A DNA stretch of 64,000 nt from Posidoniimonas corsicana (lineage in GTDB: Bacteria > Planctomycetota > Planctomycetia > Pirellulales > Lacipirellulaceae): NCBI RefSeq assembly GCF_007859765.1, contig NZ_SIHJ01000001.1, forward strand, positions 2,171,311-2,235,310, read 5' to 3'. Under the pieces are notes generated by a model. It did no database searches. It saw only the letters and a list, made by a program, of their open reading frames with translations, and was not told the DNA's origin. Made by a program: the position numbers and the translations under genes. Numbering within the stretch: position 1 is the stretch's first letter; each line of letters starts with the position of its first letter. Below are positions 8,731 to 17,432 of this stretch, piece after piece.

Positions 8731-11010
8731 ATGATCAGTCACACGCTCAAGAAGCTGTTCGCCAAAGACGCCGCCATCCTGCGCATCCGCTTCGGGGTGG
8801 CCGCGACGCTCGGGTTGTGGGCGGCGCCGGTATCGCTGCCCGCCCAGACGCCGACCAAGGCGCCCCTCATCGTCGAGCGGGTGGTCGAGGACTCGGTGCT
8901 GGTCGCCACCCGGCAGGCGCTGGAGGAGGGCTACGACACGCCCGAGGGCGCGCTGGAGCCGATTGCGCCGCAGTCGGAGCACCAGCCGGAACCGGCCGAC
9001 CCGCCCAGCGCCGTTGTGCCGCCGCGGGACGCGGTCGAGGTGTCGGACCTGGGCGACGAACTTGCCAGCGAGGACCAGGCCACGGTGTCCGACGCGGCCG
9101 CGCCCCGGCCGATTGTCGCGCCGGGCGACGTGGCCGCCGCGCTGCTGCAGGAAGACCAACGGGTCGCCGCGGCGCCGTTCAAGCAGATCGTGGCGGGCGA
9201 GTCGAGCCGCCAGGACCTGGTGCAGCTGTGGGGCCAGCCGTCCGACAGCCGCAAGACGCCGTCCGGCGAGGTGCTGACCTACCAGCAGGAACGATTCACC
9301 GCGGTTGAGGTGCTGATCGAGGAGGGACGCGTCGAGCTGATCAAGGCGCAGCTCGAGAAGCAGTCGCAGCCCGAGCGGCTGGCGGCCAAGCTCCGCGTCG
9401 ACTCGATCGACCCGGTCACGATCACCGACGACGAGTCGGGCGAGGTGCTGGGCATCGCGTACCCCGAGAAGGGGCTGATGTTCCTGCTCACCACGCCGGC
9501 CGAGGGCCTCACGCCGCTGACGCCGCAGTTCGTGACGCACATCGTGCTGCAGGCGCCCGACGCCGAGGCGTTCGCGCTCCGCGCCGAGACGCGGCCCCGC
9601 CACTCGTACACCAAGCGGCTGAGCGACCTCAGCCAGGCGCTGATCATCAAGCCCGACGCGGCTTACTCGCTGTGGCTGCGGAGTGACGTGTTCCTGTCGA
9701 CTGGTCAGCCGGTCAAGGCCGAGGCCGACGCCAAGCTGGCGCTCGACCAGGAGGAGGACAACGCCGCGTACCGCCTGCGGTGGTGCGAGACGCTGGCCGC
9801 CGTGGCCCGCTACGACGACGCCGTGCTCGAGACCCGCAAGGTGATCGACAACCAGGACGCGCCCGAGCTGGTCAAGGCCCAGGCGCTCGCGCTGATGGGG
9901 CGGCTCGCCTCGCTGGGCGACGCCCAGATCGCCGACAAGGCGATCGGCTTCCACACCTCGGCGATCTCGATCGCCGACAGGCTGGCCACCAGCAAGGACG
10001 CCACCGAGCGGCGGGCGGCCAAGCAGCTGCTGGTCGACTCGCACCTGGCCGTGGCGGTCGAGGTTTCACGACGCAGCTACGACGACAAGTCGGACGTGGT
10101 CGCGCAGTGGATCGGCCGCGCGTCCGGCCTGGCCGAGGAGCTGATCACCAACGACAAGGGTTCGCTCGAGCTGCGGCTCAAGGTGGCCCGCGTCGCGCTC
10201 GAGACGCTCGCCAACCTCAAGCCGACCAAGGACCCGGGCCCCTGGATCACCGAGGCCAGCGACGCCGCGACCTCGATCGTCGCCTCGACCGACGACCAGC
10301 TGCTCAAGCACCAGGCCCACTGGGAGCTCGGGCAGGCGTACTTCAACGCCCTGCGGGTGTCGCACACCCGCCGCGAGGCGGACCGCGCCCTGGCCTACGG
10401 CGACAAGGCGATCAGCCACCTGACCGAGGCGGCCGAAACCGCCGACGCGCAGCCCGAGGCCGAGCGGCTGATCGGACGGCTGTACTTCCACCTGGGCGCG
10501 GCGAACGCCGTGCACAAGCAGGACCACGCCGCCGCGGTGGAGTGGTACGACCAGGCCCAGGACCTGTTGCTGAGCGACGCCCCCGAAAGCGAGCTCGTGG
10601 TGCCCCGCCAGCTGGGCGAGGCGCTGGTGAGCATGGGCGTCAGCTACTGGAACCAGGGCCAGCAGGACAAGGCGGTCGAGCTGACCGTGCAGGGGTCGGA
10701 GATCATGCAGCAGGCCGTCGAAGCCAAGGTCCTCGACCCGGGCGCCATGGCGGTCCCCTTCGGCAACCTGTCGACCATGCACCGCAAGCTGGGCGACACC
10801 GGCGAGTCGGCCAAGTACGCCGCGCTGGCCGCCGAGGCCCGCGACGCCAGCTCCGAGAACAGCGAGTCGGTGGCCAACCGCCGCTCGAACGGAACGCAGC
10901 GTTCGGCGAGCACCACCAACCGCGACCGCACCGCGTCGCGGCCCAACGGCAACGGCCAGAACAACGGCGGCCAGAACAACAGCGGCAACCGCCGCACGAT
11001 GCTCCGCTAG
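8731..11010 (+). CDS. Secreted/periplasmic TPR-repeat protein
   Basis: 759 residues from ATG 8731 (MISHTLKKLF), which has GGGGAG about 9 bases upstream; the open frame extends to 8593 but the extra part is not protein-like. Residues about 15-36 resemble a signal peptide ending in SLPAQ. Then come a Pro/acid-rich linker, a BamE/SmpA-like unit (about 145-235; IVAGESSRQDLVQLWGQPSD), tetratricopeptide-like helical repeats (about 270-700), and an Asn/Gly/Arg-rich low-complexity tail (GNGQNNGGQNNSGN). TPR units mediate protein contacts; a specific role is not evident. A strong terminator follows 26 bp after the stop. Confidence 0.8.
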   Translation: MISHTLKKLFAKDAAILRIRFGVAATLGLWAAPVSLPAQTPTKAPLIVERVVEDSVLVATRQALEEGYDTPEGALEPIAPQSEHQPEPADPPSAVVPPRDAVEVSDLGDELASEDQATVSDAAAPRPIVAPGDVAAALLQEDQRVAAAPFKQIVAGESSRQDLVQLWGQPSDSRKTPSGEVLTYQQERFTAVEVLIEEGRVELIKAQLEKQSQPERLAAKLRVDSIDPVTITDDESGEVLGIAYPEKGLMFLLTTPAEGLTPLTPQFVTHIVLQAPDAEAFALRAETRPRHSYTKRLSDLSQALIIKPDAAYSLWLRSDVFLSTGQPVKAEADAKLALDQEEDNAAYRLRWCETLAAVARYDDAVLETRKVIDNQDAPELVKAQALALMGRLASLGDAQIADKAIGFHTSAISIADRLATSKDATERRAAKQLLVDSHLAVAVEVSRRSYDDKSDVVAQWIGRASGLAEELITNDKGSLELRLKVARVALETLANLKPTKDPGPWITEASDAATSIVASTDDQLLKHQAHWELGQAYFNALRVSHTRREADRALAYGDKAISHLTEAAETADAQPEAERLIGRLYFHLGAANAVHKQDHAAAVEWYDQAQDLLLSDAPESELVVPRQLGEALVSMGVSYWNQGQQDKAVELTVQGSEIMQQAVEAKVLDPGAMAVPFGNLSTMHRKLGDTGESAKYAALAAEARDASSENSESVANRRSNGTQRSASTTNRDRTASRPNGNGQNNGGQNNSGNRRTMLR

Positions 11011-11036
11011 CTGAGAGAGCGGAACGACAAGATCGA

Positions 11037-11070
11037 CAGGCCGCGGGGCGTCCGCCCCGCGGCCTGTTTT
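11037..11070 (+). terminator. Intrinsic terminator after the TPR gene
   Basis: A perfect 14-bp inverted repeat, 11037-11050 with 11053-11066 (CAGGCCGCGGGGCG and its complement), is followed directly by TTTT. With a 2-base centre a few inner pairs must open to form a loop. It lies 26 bp after the stop codon of the TPR gene. Confidence 0.85.
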
Positions 11071-11241
11071 CGTAGGCGGCGGCGGACTTACGCGGCCGTA
11101 GGTCGCGGCATTCTCACTGGTTCCTGGTGGAAACCGGCCGCGTCGCGCGATCTAATGGGTGGTGATCTTCTGTCCACCCGTGCGGGGTAGTCAGGACGGG
11201 CCGCTGCGCGCGTTCAGGCGCCGACTGCCTGGCGCATTCAA

Positions 11242-11409
11242 TTGTCCGATCCGCGGGCCCAAATCGGACAAAACCCGCTCCGCCCCGGCGCGAGCCAACC
11301 TGTGTAGTACTTTGTTTTCAAAGCACTTATGAACAAACTGGGCAGGAGTACGCCCCGAGTTTTGTCCCCTCCGCGCGTGTTTTTGGACAATTGAAATCGG
11401 ACAAAACCC
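11242..11409. repeat. Cluster of TTGTCC/GGACAA words and a 16-bp direct repeat
   Basis: AAATCGGACAAAACCC occurs exactly at 11261-11276 and 11394-11409. TTGTCCGAT at 11242-11250 is the inverse of ATCGGACAA at 11263-11271. Additional copies of the core lie at 11362-11367 (TTGTCC) and 11385-11390 (GGACAA), giving five in about 160 bp directly upstream of the hypothetical gene at 11436. This could be a regulator-binding array; the binding protein is unknown. Confidence 0.55.
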
Positions 11410-11435
11410 TGCCGGACCGCTGTGGAGAACCTGCC

Positions 11436-11945
11436 GTGACATTCGACCCCGCCGACTACGGAGACACCCTCGCCCCGCTGCTCGACGGCGACCGCCGCCG
11501 ACCTCTCGACGAGGGCACGCCGCAGCGTGAGGCCAGGCCCGCGCTGCAGGCGTTGAGCGTGGAGTCCGCGTTCGCCGGGCGCCGGCTGGACGACCCGCTG
11601 ATGGCGCGGTGCTGCGTGTCGGGCGTGTGGCTGCTCTACGACTTCCTCGACGACTCGCACACCATCAGCCAGTCGATCTCGACCCCCGAGGGGAGCTTCT
11701 GGCACGGCGTGATGCACCGCCGCGAGGGGGACTACTCCAACGCGAAGTACTGGTTCCGCAACGTGGGCGACCACCCGGTGTTCGACGCGCTCGACGAGCG
11801 GTTCGGCGGTTGGGACCCGTACGAATTTGTTGACCGCTGCGCGGACGCGGTTCGCTCCGGCGCCGGACGCGACGAGTGCCTGGATCAGCAGCAGGCCGAG
11901 TGGGAGCTGCTGTTCGACTACTGCTACCGCGCGGCGGTCGGCTAG
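11436..11945 (+). CDS. Conserved hypothetical protein
   Basis: 169 residues from GTG 11436 (VTFDPADYGDTL), which has GGAG 8 bases upstream; a TTG at 11391 in the same frame is possible but weaker. The centre contains CCVSGVWLLYDFLDDSHTIS followed by GSFWHGVMHRREGDYSNAKY, a His/Asp/Glu-rich stretch I recall as conserved in planctomycete hypotheticals. The protein is soluble, acidic, with no signal or membrane segment. It converges on the GGDEF gene with 13 bp between stops. No function can be assigned. Confidence 0.75.
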   Translation: MTFDPADYGDTLAPLLDGDRRRPLDEGTPQREARPALQALSVESAFAGRRLDDPLMARCCVSGVWLLYDFLDDSHTISQSISTPEGSFWHGVMHRREGDYSNAKYWFRNVGDHPVFDALDERFGGWDPYEFVDRCADAVRSGAGRDECLDQQQAEWELLFDYCYRAAVG

Positions 11946-11958
11946 GCGGCGTGGCCGG

Positions 11959-13758
11959 TCACCACTCGGTGGGGTTCTCGGCGGTCAGGTCGGAGAACGC
12001 GACCGCGGTGTCGCCCCCGTCGCGGAGGGCCATCTCCATGCCGGCGGCGGCGGCCATTAGTACATCTACGACCGTGGCGCCGGCGGTGGCGTCGGCGACG
12101 CCGATGCTGGCGGTCAGGTCCCACAGCTCGCTATCCAGCCGCAGCTTGCAGTTGGCCACCTGGCTCCGCAGGCGGTCGGCGATCATCAGCGCGGTCCGCT
12201 CGTCGGCGCCCGGCAGCATCACCGCGAACACGCCCTGCTCGTAGTCGCACCGCTGGTCCATGTCGCGGGTGGCGGCCTGCAGCAGCCGGCTCAGCACCCG
12301 CCGGAGGAACTCGAACGCCTGGGGCGGCCGGCGGCCGGTGAGGTCGTCGACCTGGTCGACGCGCATCAGCAGCACCGACACGATCGGCCCGCCGCGGTTC
12401 CACTCGGCCAGCCGGCGGCGGACGTTGGCGATGAAGATCGAACGCCCGCACAGCATGCCGTCCGACTCGCCCTCGGGGAGCTGCGCGGCGGGGGCCTCCG
12501 GCGCGTCGACGCCGAGCGACGCCGCGGTGGGGTACTCCGGCGCGTCGACGTTGCGGGCCTCCTCGGTTTTCTTGCGGTGCGCCTGTGAGATCGGGAAGCA
12601 CTGGCGGCCGTCGTTGTAGTAGGCGGTGTTGTCCTCGGCCTGGTCGGACTCCTTGAGGGCCATGGTCGCGCGGACGATCGCCTGGTTGGGGCTCTCGCCC
12701 TGCTGCAATTGAACCACGCCCACGCTGGCGGTCAGCGTGACCGGCTTGCGGCCCTCGCAGAACCGGGAGCTGGCCACCTCGTCGCGGACGCGCTCGGCCA
12801 CCGGCATCGCCTTGGCCAGGGTGACGCCGGGCATCAGCAGCGCGAAGCAGTCGCCGCCGAACCGCGCGGTGGTGGCCTGCCCCTGCGACAGACGCTTGAG
12901 CAGGATGGCCGCCTGACGCAGCACGGCGTCGCCGCCGGGGTAGCCGTGCTTGTTGTTGACCTCCGTGAAGTCCTCCAGGTCGACCAGGATCAGCGAGCAG
13001 GGCGACGGCCGCTGTCCGTTGGACGCGGCGGCGCTGGCCAGCAGCTCCTCGAGCGCCCGCCGGTTGGGCAGCGCGGTGAGCAGGTCGGCGTGCGACAGGA
13101 TGGCCTGCATGCAGACCTTCTGCGCGGACTGTTCGAGTTTGACCTCGGCGGCGTCGGCGCTCTGGCCGAGCTCGTCGACCGCGTCGAGCACCTCGCAGAT
13201 CGCGTGGCGGACCTCGGTGGACGAGTTGTTCTCCGTGGACTCCAGCCCGGCGGAGACGTGCCGCAGCTTCTCGCCGCAGCCGTCCAGCTCGCTAGAGACC
13301 TCGTTCGCCAGTTCCTCCAGCGAGTTGAGCACCCGCAGGTAGGCGTGCTGCTGCCGGTCGAGCACCAGGGTCGCGAGCCGGAGCACGCCGCCGGGGCCGG
13401 CCTGGCCGCGGACCTGGCTGGCGTGGGTGGCGAGGTCGCCCTGCAGCGCCTGGAACTGGTGCTCGGCGAGCTGGTTGGCCTCGATGATCGACGCCGCCGC
13501 GTCCGAGGCGTCGCCCTCCGACAGGCTGTCGTTGATGGCGGTCAGGCTGTCGCTGTGCTGCTGGACGCAGCTCTGGATGCTCTCGACCGCGGCGTGCAGC
13601 CCCTGCACCGCCTTCTGCACGAGGCTGCGTTTCTGCTCCGCCTCCTGCCGACGCGCGGCGTTCGGGGGGCGGCTCCGCAGCCACATTGCGCCGGATAGAC
13701 CGGCGGCCGTGCAGAACAGCCCGAAGGCGACATCAATGACCCAGACGGGAGGGAACAG
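11959..13758 (-). CDS. Membrane-anchored protein with two degenerate GGDEF-like domains
   Basis: About 599 residues if translation starts at the CTG at 13758; the first ATG (13686) gives 575. The upstream part encodes LFPPVWVIDVAFGLFCTAAG, a clear membrane segment, so I extend the gene; GGAGAGAG lies just before the CTG. Next comes a coiled-coil-like region (about 35-200), a first GGDEF domain with DLLTALPNRRALEELL and GGDCF in place of GGDEF, and a second domain with EQGVF at the signature position. The I-site RxxD is missing. Diguanylate cyclases make c-di-GMP; with both signatures altered, activity is doubtful and a GTP- or c-di-GMP-sensing role is possible. The non-ATG start is inference. 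Confidence 0.7.
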   Translation of the reverse strand: MFPPVWVIDVAFGLFCTAAGLSGAMWLRSRPPNAARRQEAEQKRSLVQKAVQGLHAAVESIQSCVQQHSDSLTAINDSLSEGDASDAAASIIEANQLAEHQFQALQGDLATHASQVRGQAGPGGVLRLATLVLDRQQHAYLRVLNSLEELANEVSSELDGCGEKLRHVSAGLESTENNSSTEVRHAICEVLDAVDELGQSADAAEVKLEQSAQKVCMQAILSHADLLTALPNRRALEELLASAAASNGQRPSPCSLILVDLEDFTEVNNKHGYPGGDAVLRQAAILLKRLSQGQATTARFGGDCFALLMPGVTLAKAMPVAERVRDEVASSRFCEGRKPVTLTASVGVVQLQQGESPNQAIVRATMALKESDQAEDNTAYYNDGRQCFPISQAHRKKTEEARNVDAPEYPTAASLGVDAPEAPAAQLPEGESDGMLCGRSIFIANVRRRLAEWNRGGPIVSVLLMRVDQVDDLTGRRPPQAFEFLRRVLSRLLQAATRDMDQRCDYEQGVFAVMLPGADERTALMIADRLRSQVANCKLRLDSELWDLTASIGVADATAGATVVDVLMAAAAGMEMALRDGGDTAVAFSDLTAENPTEW

Positions 13759-13862
13759 GATGCTCTCTCCGAGGTTTGAGTTGCGAGGAGGGAAGAGCGG
13801 GGCGCGAACACCCCAGACAACCCTAGCTCACAATCGCTCCTCGGGACGGCGCGGCCGCGCCG

Positions 13863-14732
13863 CTAGATCCCTTCCACCGGGGGGAAGTGATCCGCCCGCG
13901 GGGACTGAACCACCCTGACCAGGATCGCCTTGCGGCGGGCCCCGGCGTCCGAAGCGGAGCGGTGGAAGTACCCGCCCAGCAGCGATGGTGAGTCGCGCAG
14001 GCTGGTGACCAGCAGCGCCTCGCCGGCGGACAGCGGCGTTGTAATCGCTAGATCCGTGAATACCATCGCGTCCTGGGTGGGGGTCGCCTGCGAGATGACG
14101 CCGGTCTCGTCGGGCGTCCAGCGCGGCTTGGCGGCGCCGTGGCGGACCTCCGGCGTCAGCGAGATCACACACTGGCCGTCGCTGAGGTCCTCGGCCTTCA
14201 GCTTGTAGAACGCCTGGGCGTTGTGCAGCGTCTCGCCGGACAGCTGGCCGCCCTGCGCCACCAGCAGCGGCGCCGAGGCCTTCGGCTCGCACGCCTTGAG
14301 TTCGAGGTGGTCGCCCTGGCGGAGCTGGCGGGTGCGGCGCCACACTCCGGTCGGCTTGAGCTGCGCGTTGGTGGAGGTCGCGTCCTCACCGTCGCCGCCG
14401 CCCGGGTTGAGCAGCTCGTGCATCTGGTCGGGGACAACGCCCGTTACAACGCCGGCCCGCAGGCCGTTCATCGCCAACCGCCGCCGCAGGTCGGCGGGGA
14501 AGCGGGTCTCCTGCACCTGCCGCCACAGGTCCTGGTCCCCCGCTCCGGCGTCGGGCAGCTCGGCCCAGTACAGCTCGAGCGTGACCGCCTCGGGCGCCGA
14601 GCCGGCGGCCTTCAGCAGGGAGGTCTCGAGGCCGACCTCCGGGGACTCGATCAGCCGGCAGCCGCAGGCCGCGAGCGCGGCGAGGGCAACCGCCGTCAGG
14701 CGGCCGGATGGTCGTGGTGCGTGGCGTGGCAT
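13863..14732 (-). CDS. Putative lipoprotein, unknown function
   Basis: 289 residues. N-terminal signal with a lipobox (LAALAACGCRL, probable lipidated Cys about residue 24 or 26). The mature part has mixed alpha/beta character with LRAGVVTGVVPDQMHELL and a long beta-rich C-terminal half (DLAITTPLSAGEALLVTSL). GGGGA precedes the ATG by 7 bases. It lies 104 bp upstream of the GGDEF gene on the same strand. I recognise no family; the pattern suggests an envelope protein. Confidence 0.7.
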   Translation of the reverse strand: MPRHAPRPSGRLTAVALAALAACGCRLIESPEVGLETSLLKAAGSAPEAVTLELYWAELPDAGAGDQDLWRQVQETRFPADLRRRLAMNGLRAGVVTGVVPDQMHELLNPGGGDGEDATSTNAQLKPTGVWRRTRQLRQGDHLELKACEPKASAPLLVAQGGQLSGETLHNAQAFYKLKAEDLSDGQCVISLTPEVRHGAAKPRWTPDETGVISQATPTQDAMVFTDLAITTPLSAGEALLVTSLRDSPSLLGGYFHRSASDAGARRKAILVRVVQSPRADHFPPVEGI

Positions 14733-14855
14733 CAGGATCCCCGGGCAGCTGCCGCCCAGCGCCGCGCACCCACGGGGGCGAGCGGACCGGCGGAGAGAGC
14801 AGGCTGCGGAGGATACGCACGCTAGCCCGACGCGTCAACGCCGCCCGCCCGCGTA

Positions 14856-15431
14856 CTACGCGGCGTCTGCTAGCACCAGCTTGGGCGTTGGGAAACGCTG
14901 CCCGCGGACGCCGTTGTGCAGGTCGGAGAGCTCGCGGAACGAGTGCTCCAGGAACGAGTACAGCCCACGGGGCGGGTCCTGCGCGAGCCAGGCGCGGGCG
15001 ATGCTCGCGGAGAGTTCGTCGAACTCGCGCTGCGAACGACCGTGCACGTAGCAGCGCCCCTCGTGCCGCCTGAGGTCGCCGTCAAACGCGGGCGAGATGT
15101 GCCACAGCTCGTGCACGATGGTGGTCAGCTTCTCCTCGAACGGCTGATCGAGCAGCCGTGGGACGTAGAGGTTCAGCAGGTACAGGTAGTCACGCCCGGA
15201 GCCGTCCTCCAGCCGTTGGCAGCCGTACAGTCGCCCCCGCATGCGTTTGGTCTTGGCGCCGCCCTCGAACCGGAGCGGCGTGAGCGAAGCCTGGACGCCG
15301 TGCGACACCGCCTTGCGGGTCTGGCAGAAGCCGAACGCGACCCGCTCGGTGTCGATGTGCGCCAGCTCCGCGACCCGCTTGGTCATATCGCGGGTCAGCA
15401 GGCGGACGGCGTTGGTCAGGTCCAGCGGCAT
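14856..15431 (-). CDS. Putative HExxH zinc metallopeptidase-like protein
   Basis: 191 residues from ATG 15431 (MPLDLTNAVRLL); a TTG 30 bases upstream is in frame but lies within the neighbouring terminator region. The motif TIVHELWHISPAFDGD (HExxH; His, Glu, His) is followed by RRHEGRCYVHG, whose His or Glu could be a third zinc ligand. The layout resembles putative phage-type metallopeptidases. There is no signal peptide, so it is cytoplasmic. It follows the rplQ terminator on the same strand, so it is likely transcribed separately or by read-through. Confidence 0.65.
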   Translation of the reverse strand: MPLDLTNAVRLLTRDMTKRVAELAHIDTERVAFGFCQTRKAVSHGVQASLTPLRFEGGAKTKRMRGRLYGCQRLEDGSGRDYLYLLNLYVPRLLDQPFEEKLTTIVHELWHISPAFDGDLRRHEGRCYVHGRSQREFDELSASIARAWLAQDPPRGLYSFLEHSFRELSDLHNGVRGQRFPTPKLVLADAA

Positions 15432-15460
15432 GGATTCCGGCAACGGTGCGGGGCCAAACA

Positions 15461-15490
15461 AAAAAGGGACGCCCCGGCGGGGGCGTCCCT
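15461..15490 (-). terminator. Intrinsic terminator of the S10-spc-alpha cluster
   Basis: GGGACGCCCC (15466-15475) pairs with GGGGCGTCCC (15480-15489) around a 4-base loop. On the minus strand the hairpin is followed by six T residues (15466-15460 region). It lies about 50 bp beyond the rplQ stop and so ends the long ribosomal-protein transcript. Confidence 0.85.
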
Positions 15491-15539
15491 CTTAGATAGT
15501 CGATTTGGCCGAGCTGTGGGAAGCTTAATCCCTGGCCGC

Positions 15540-16226
15540 TCAGTCCTTCTTCTCTTCGGCCTCGGCGGCGGCCTCTTCCGGGGCGGCCTCAGTGGAGTCC
15601 TCGGCTGCCTCAGCGGCGGGCGCGTCGTCGGCCGGGGTCTCGTCCTCGGGGGCGTCGAAGGCCGGCTTCTCGCTCTTCACCTGCACGCGGTCGCGGACGC
15701 CGACAAACTCGAGGATGGCCTGCTGGCCGGCGTCGCCGAGCCGCGGCTTGGCGATCTTCAGCACGCGGGTGTAGCCGCCCGGGCGGTCCTCGAAGCGGGG
15801 GGCGATCTCTTCGAACAGCACGCTCACGGCCTTCTTGTCACCCAGCAGCTGCAGGCAGCGGCGGCGGGCGGCCACGACGGGCGCGATCGCATCGTTCCAC
15901 TGCTTCCAGCGGTCGCTGCCACGCCACGACTTCCAGCCGTCGCTGCCGCGGGGCGAGTCGGCCTGGAACTCGGCGGCCGCCTGCTGAGCAGGGATCGAGC
16001 GCTTGGCGATCGTGACGCACTTCTCGACCAGCGGCCGGACCTCCTTGGCCTTGCTGACGGTCGTGACGATGCGGCCCTTGACGGCCGGCTCCGACTCGAG
16101 CTCGATGTACCGCAGGTCCTCGGTGTCACGCTCGGTCAGGATCAACGCGCTGGCCAGGTTGCGGAGCAACGCCCGTTGGTGGTTTGGGTTGCGGCCGAGC
16201 TTGCGGCCTTTGCGTCGGTGTCGCAT
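15540..16226 (-). CDS. rplQ: 50S ribosomal protein L17, with internal insertion and acidic tail
   Basis: 228 residues against about 120 in E. coli. Standard start MRHRRKGRKLGRNPNHQRAL and a recognisable end of the fold (YTRVLKIAKPRLGDAGQQAI). Two additions: a Trp/Ser/Gly-rich insertion of roughly 40 residues (about 78-120; GSDGWKSWRGSDRWKQW) in the middle of the conserved domain, and a C-terminal Glu/Ala-rich tail of about 50 residues ending EEKKD. L17 lies near the peptide exit tunnel. It is the last gene of the cluster, 97 bp after rpoA. Confidence 0.97.
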   Translation of the reverse strand: MRHRRKGRKLGRNPNHQRALLRNLASALILTERDTEDLRYIELESEPAVKGRIVTTVSKAKEVRPLVEKCVTIAKRSIPAQQAAAEFQADSPRGSDGWKSWRGSDRWKQWNDAIAPVVAARRRCLQLLGDKKAVSVLFEEIAPRFEDRPGGYTRVLKIAKPRLGDAGQQAILEFVGVRDRVQVKSEKPAFDAPEDETPADDAPAAEAAEDSTEAAPEEAAAEAEEKKD

Positions 16227-16323
16227 GAGAGTCGTGCCGTCGGCGGTCGCCGGCGGGCGCCTAGGTTAAAATCGTTATGGATTAGGTTGGTGGTGCGATG
16301 TCTGGGGGCGTGCGGCCGCGGGG

Positions 16324-17322
16324 TTAGACCCCAACCGGCGCCGGCGGGACACGCATGCCCAGGTGCAGGCCGAGCTCGCTGAGTTTCTCTTGCACCTCGG
16401 TGAGGGTGGTCTCGCCGAAGTTGCGGACTTCCAGGAGCGCGTCCTCCGAACGGGACACCAGGTCCCGGACGGTCATGATGTGCTCGGACTCCAGGCAGTT
16501 GCTCGCCCGGACCGACAGGTTGAGCTCCGAGATCGGCATGCTCAGCTTCTGCTCCATCGCCGGGTCGACGCCGGGCGCCGACGGGGTGGCGCGGGCCGGC
16601 GAGCGGACCTGCGGGCCCAGCTCGGAGTACTGCACGAACGGGTTGAGGTGCTTGCGGAGGATCTTGGCCGCCTCGACCATGGCCATCTCGGGGCTGACCG
16701 AGCCGTCGGTCCAGACCTCAAGGGTCAGCTTGTCGTAGTTGGTCTTCTGGCCGACGCGGGTCTCGTCGACGGCAAACCGGACGCGGGCGACCGGGCTGAA
16801 GATCGCGTCGACCGGGATGATGCCGATCTCTTGGATGTTCTGGCTGTGCTCGGTGGAGGGCACGTAGCCGCGGCCGTTCTCGACGACCATCTCCATGACG
16901 AACGGCACGTCGTCGGTCAGCGTGGCCAGCACGTGATCCTTGTTGAGCACCTCGACCGACTCGTCGGTCTCGATGTCGCCGGCGGTGATCTGCCCGGCCT
17001 CATTGCGCTCCACACGCAGCACGCGGGTGGTCTCGGAGTGGTTCTTCACCACCAGCGACTTCACGTTCAGGACGATGTCGGTTACGTCCTCCAGCACGCC
17101 GGGGACGGTGGTGAACTCGTGCTGCGCGTTGTGGATCTTGATCTGCGTGACCGCGCTGCCCTCGAGGCTCGACAGCAGCACCCGGCGGAGCCCGTTGCCA
17201 ACGGTCGCGCCGAAGCCGCGCTCAAAGGGCTCGGCGAAAAACTTGCCGTAGGTCGCCGAGAGGGTTTCTTGGTCGCAGGAAACCACGCTCGGGAGTTCTA
17301 GTCCGCGCCATCGGATGTGCAT
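16324..17322 (-). CDS. rpoA: DNA-directed RNA polymerase alpha subunit
   Basis: 332 residues, usual length. N-terminal dimerisation domain with [20 protein letters not shown] (about 35-54) and a C-terminal helix-hairpin domain with [19 protein letters not shown] and [20 protein letters not shown], which contacts UP elements and activators. It lies between rpsD and rplQ, the usual bacterial position, with gaps of 110 and 97 bp. Confidence 0.98.
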   Translation of the reverse strand: MHIRWRGLELPSVVSCDQETLSATYGKFFAEPFERGFGATVGNGLRRVLLSSLEGSAVTQIKIHNAQHEFTTVPGVLEDVTDIVLNVKSLVVKNHSETTRVLRVERNEAGQITAGDIETDESVEVLNKDHVLATLTDDVPFVMEMVVENGRGYVPSTEHSQNIQEIGIIPVDAIFSPVARVRFAVDETRVGQKTNYDKLTLEVWTDGSVSPEMAMVEAAKILRKHLNPFVQYSELGPQVRSPARATPSAPGVDPAMEQKLSMPISELNLSVRASNCLESEHIMTVRDLVSRSEDALLEVRNFGETTLTEVQEKLSELGLHLGMRVPPAPVGV

Positions 17323-17432
17323 TTATCGTCTCCCACGAAGGTGATGCAGGTGGGGAAAGTTGTGAGCTTGGGAGCCCGTAAAACCCGGTCGGCCAGCGGC
17401 CGGGCGGGCCCGGCCGTCGCGACGCCCGGGAG

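Larger units (their letters stand above)
11011..11435. other. 425-bp intergenic region with terminator and GGACAA repeats
   Basis: It holds the terminator of the TPR gene (11037-11070) and a cluster of TTGTCC/GGACAA words (11242-11404), listed separately. No ORF is supportable: the frame on the plus strand from 11391 belongs to the next gene but has a better start at 11436. Confidence 0.5.

Noticed and set aside
11238-11774. A 178-codon open frame on the minus strand
   Set aside because: It overlaps the conserved gene at 11436-11945 and crosses the GGACAA repeat region; not protein-like.
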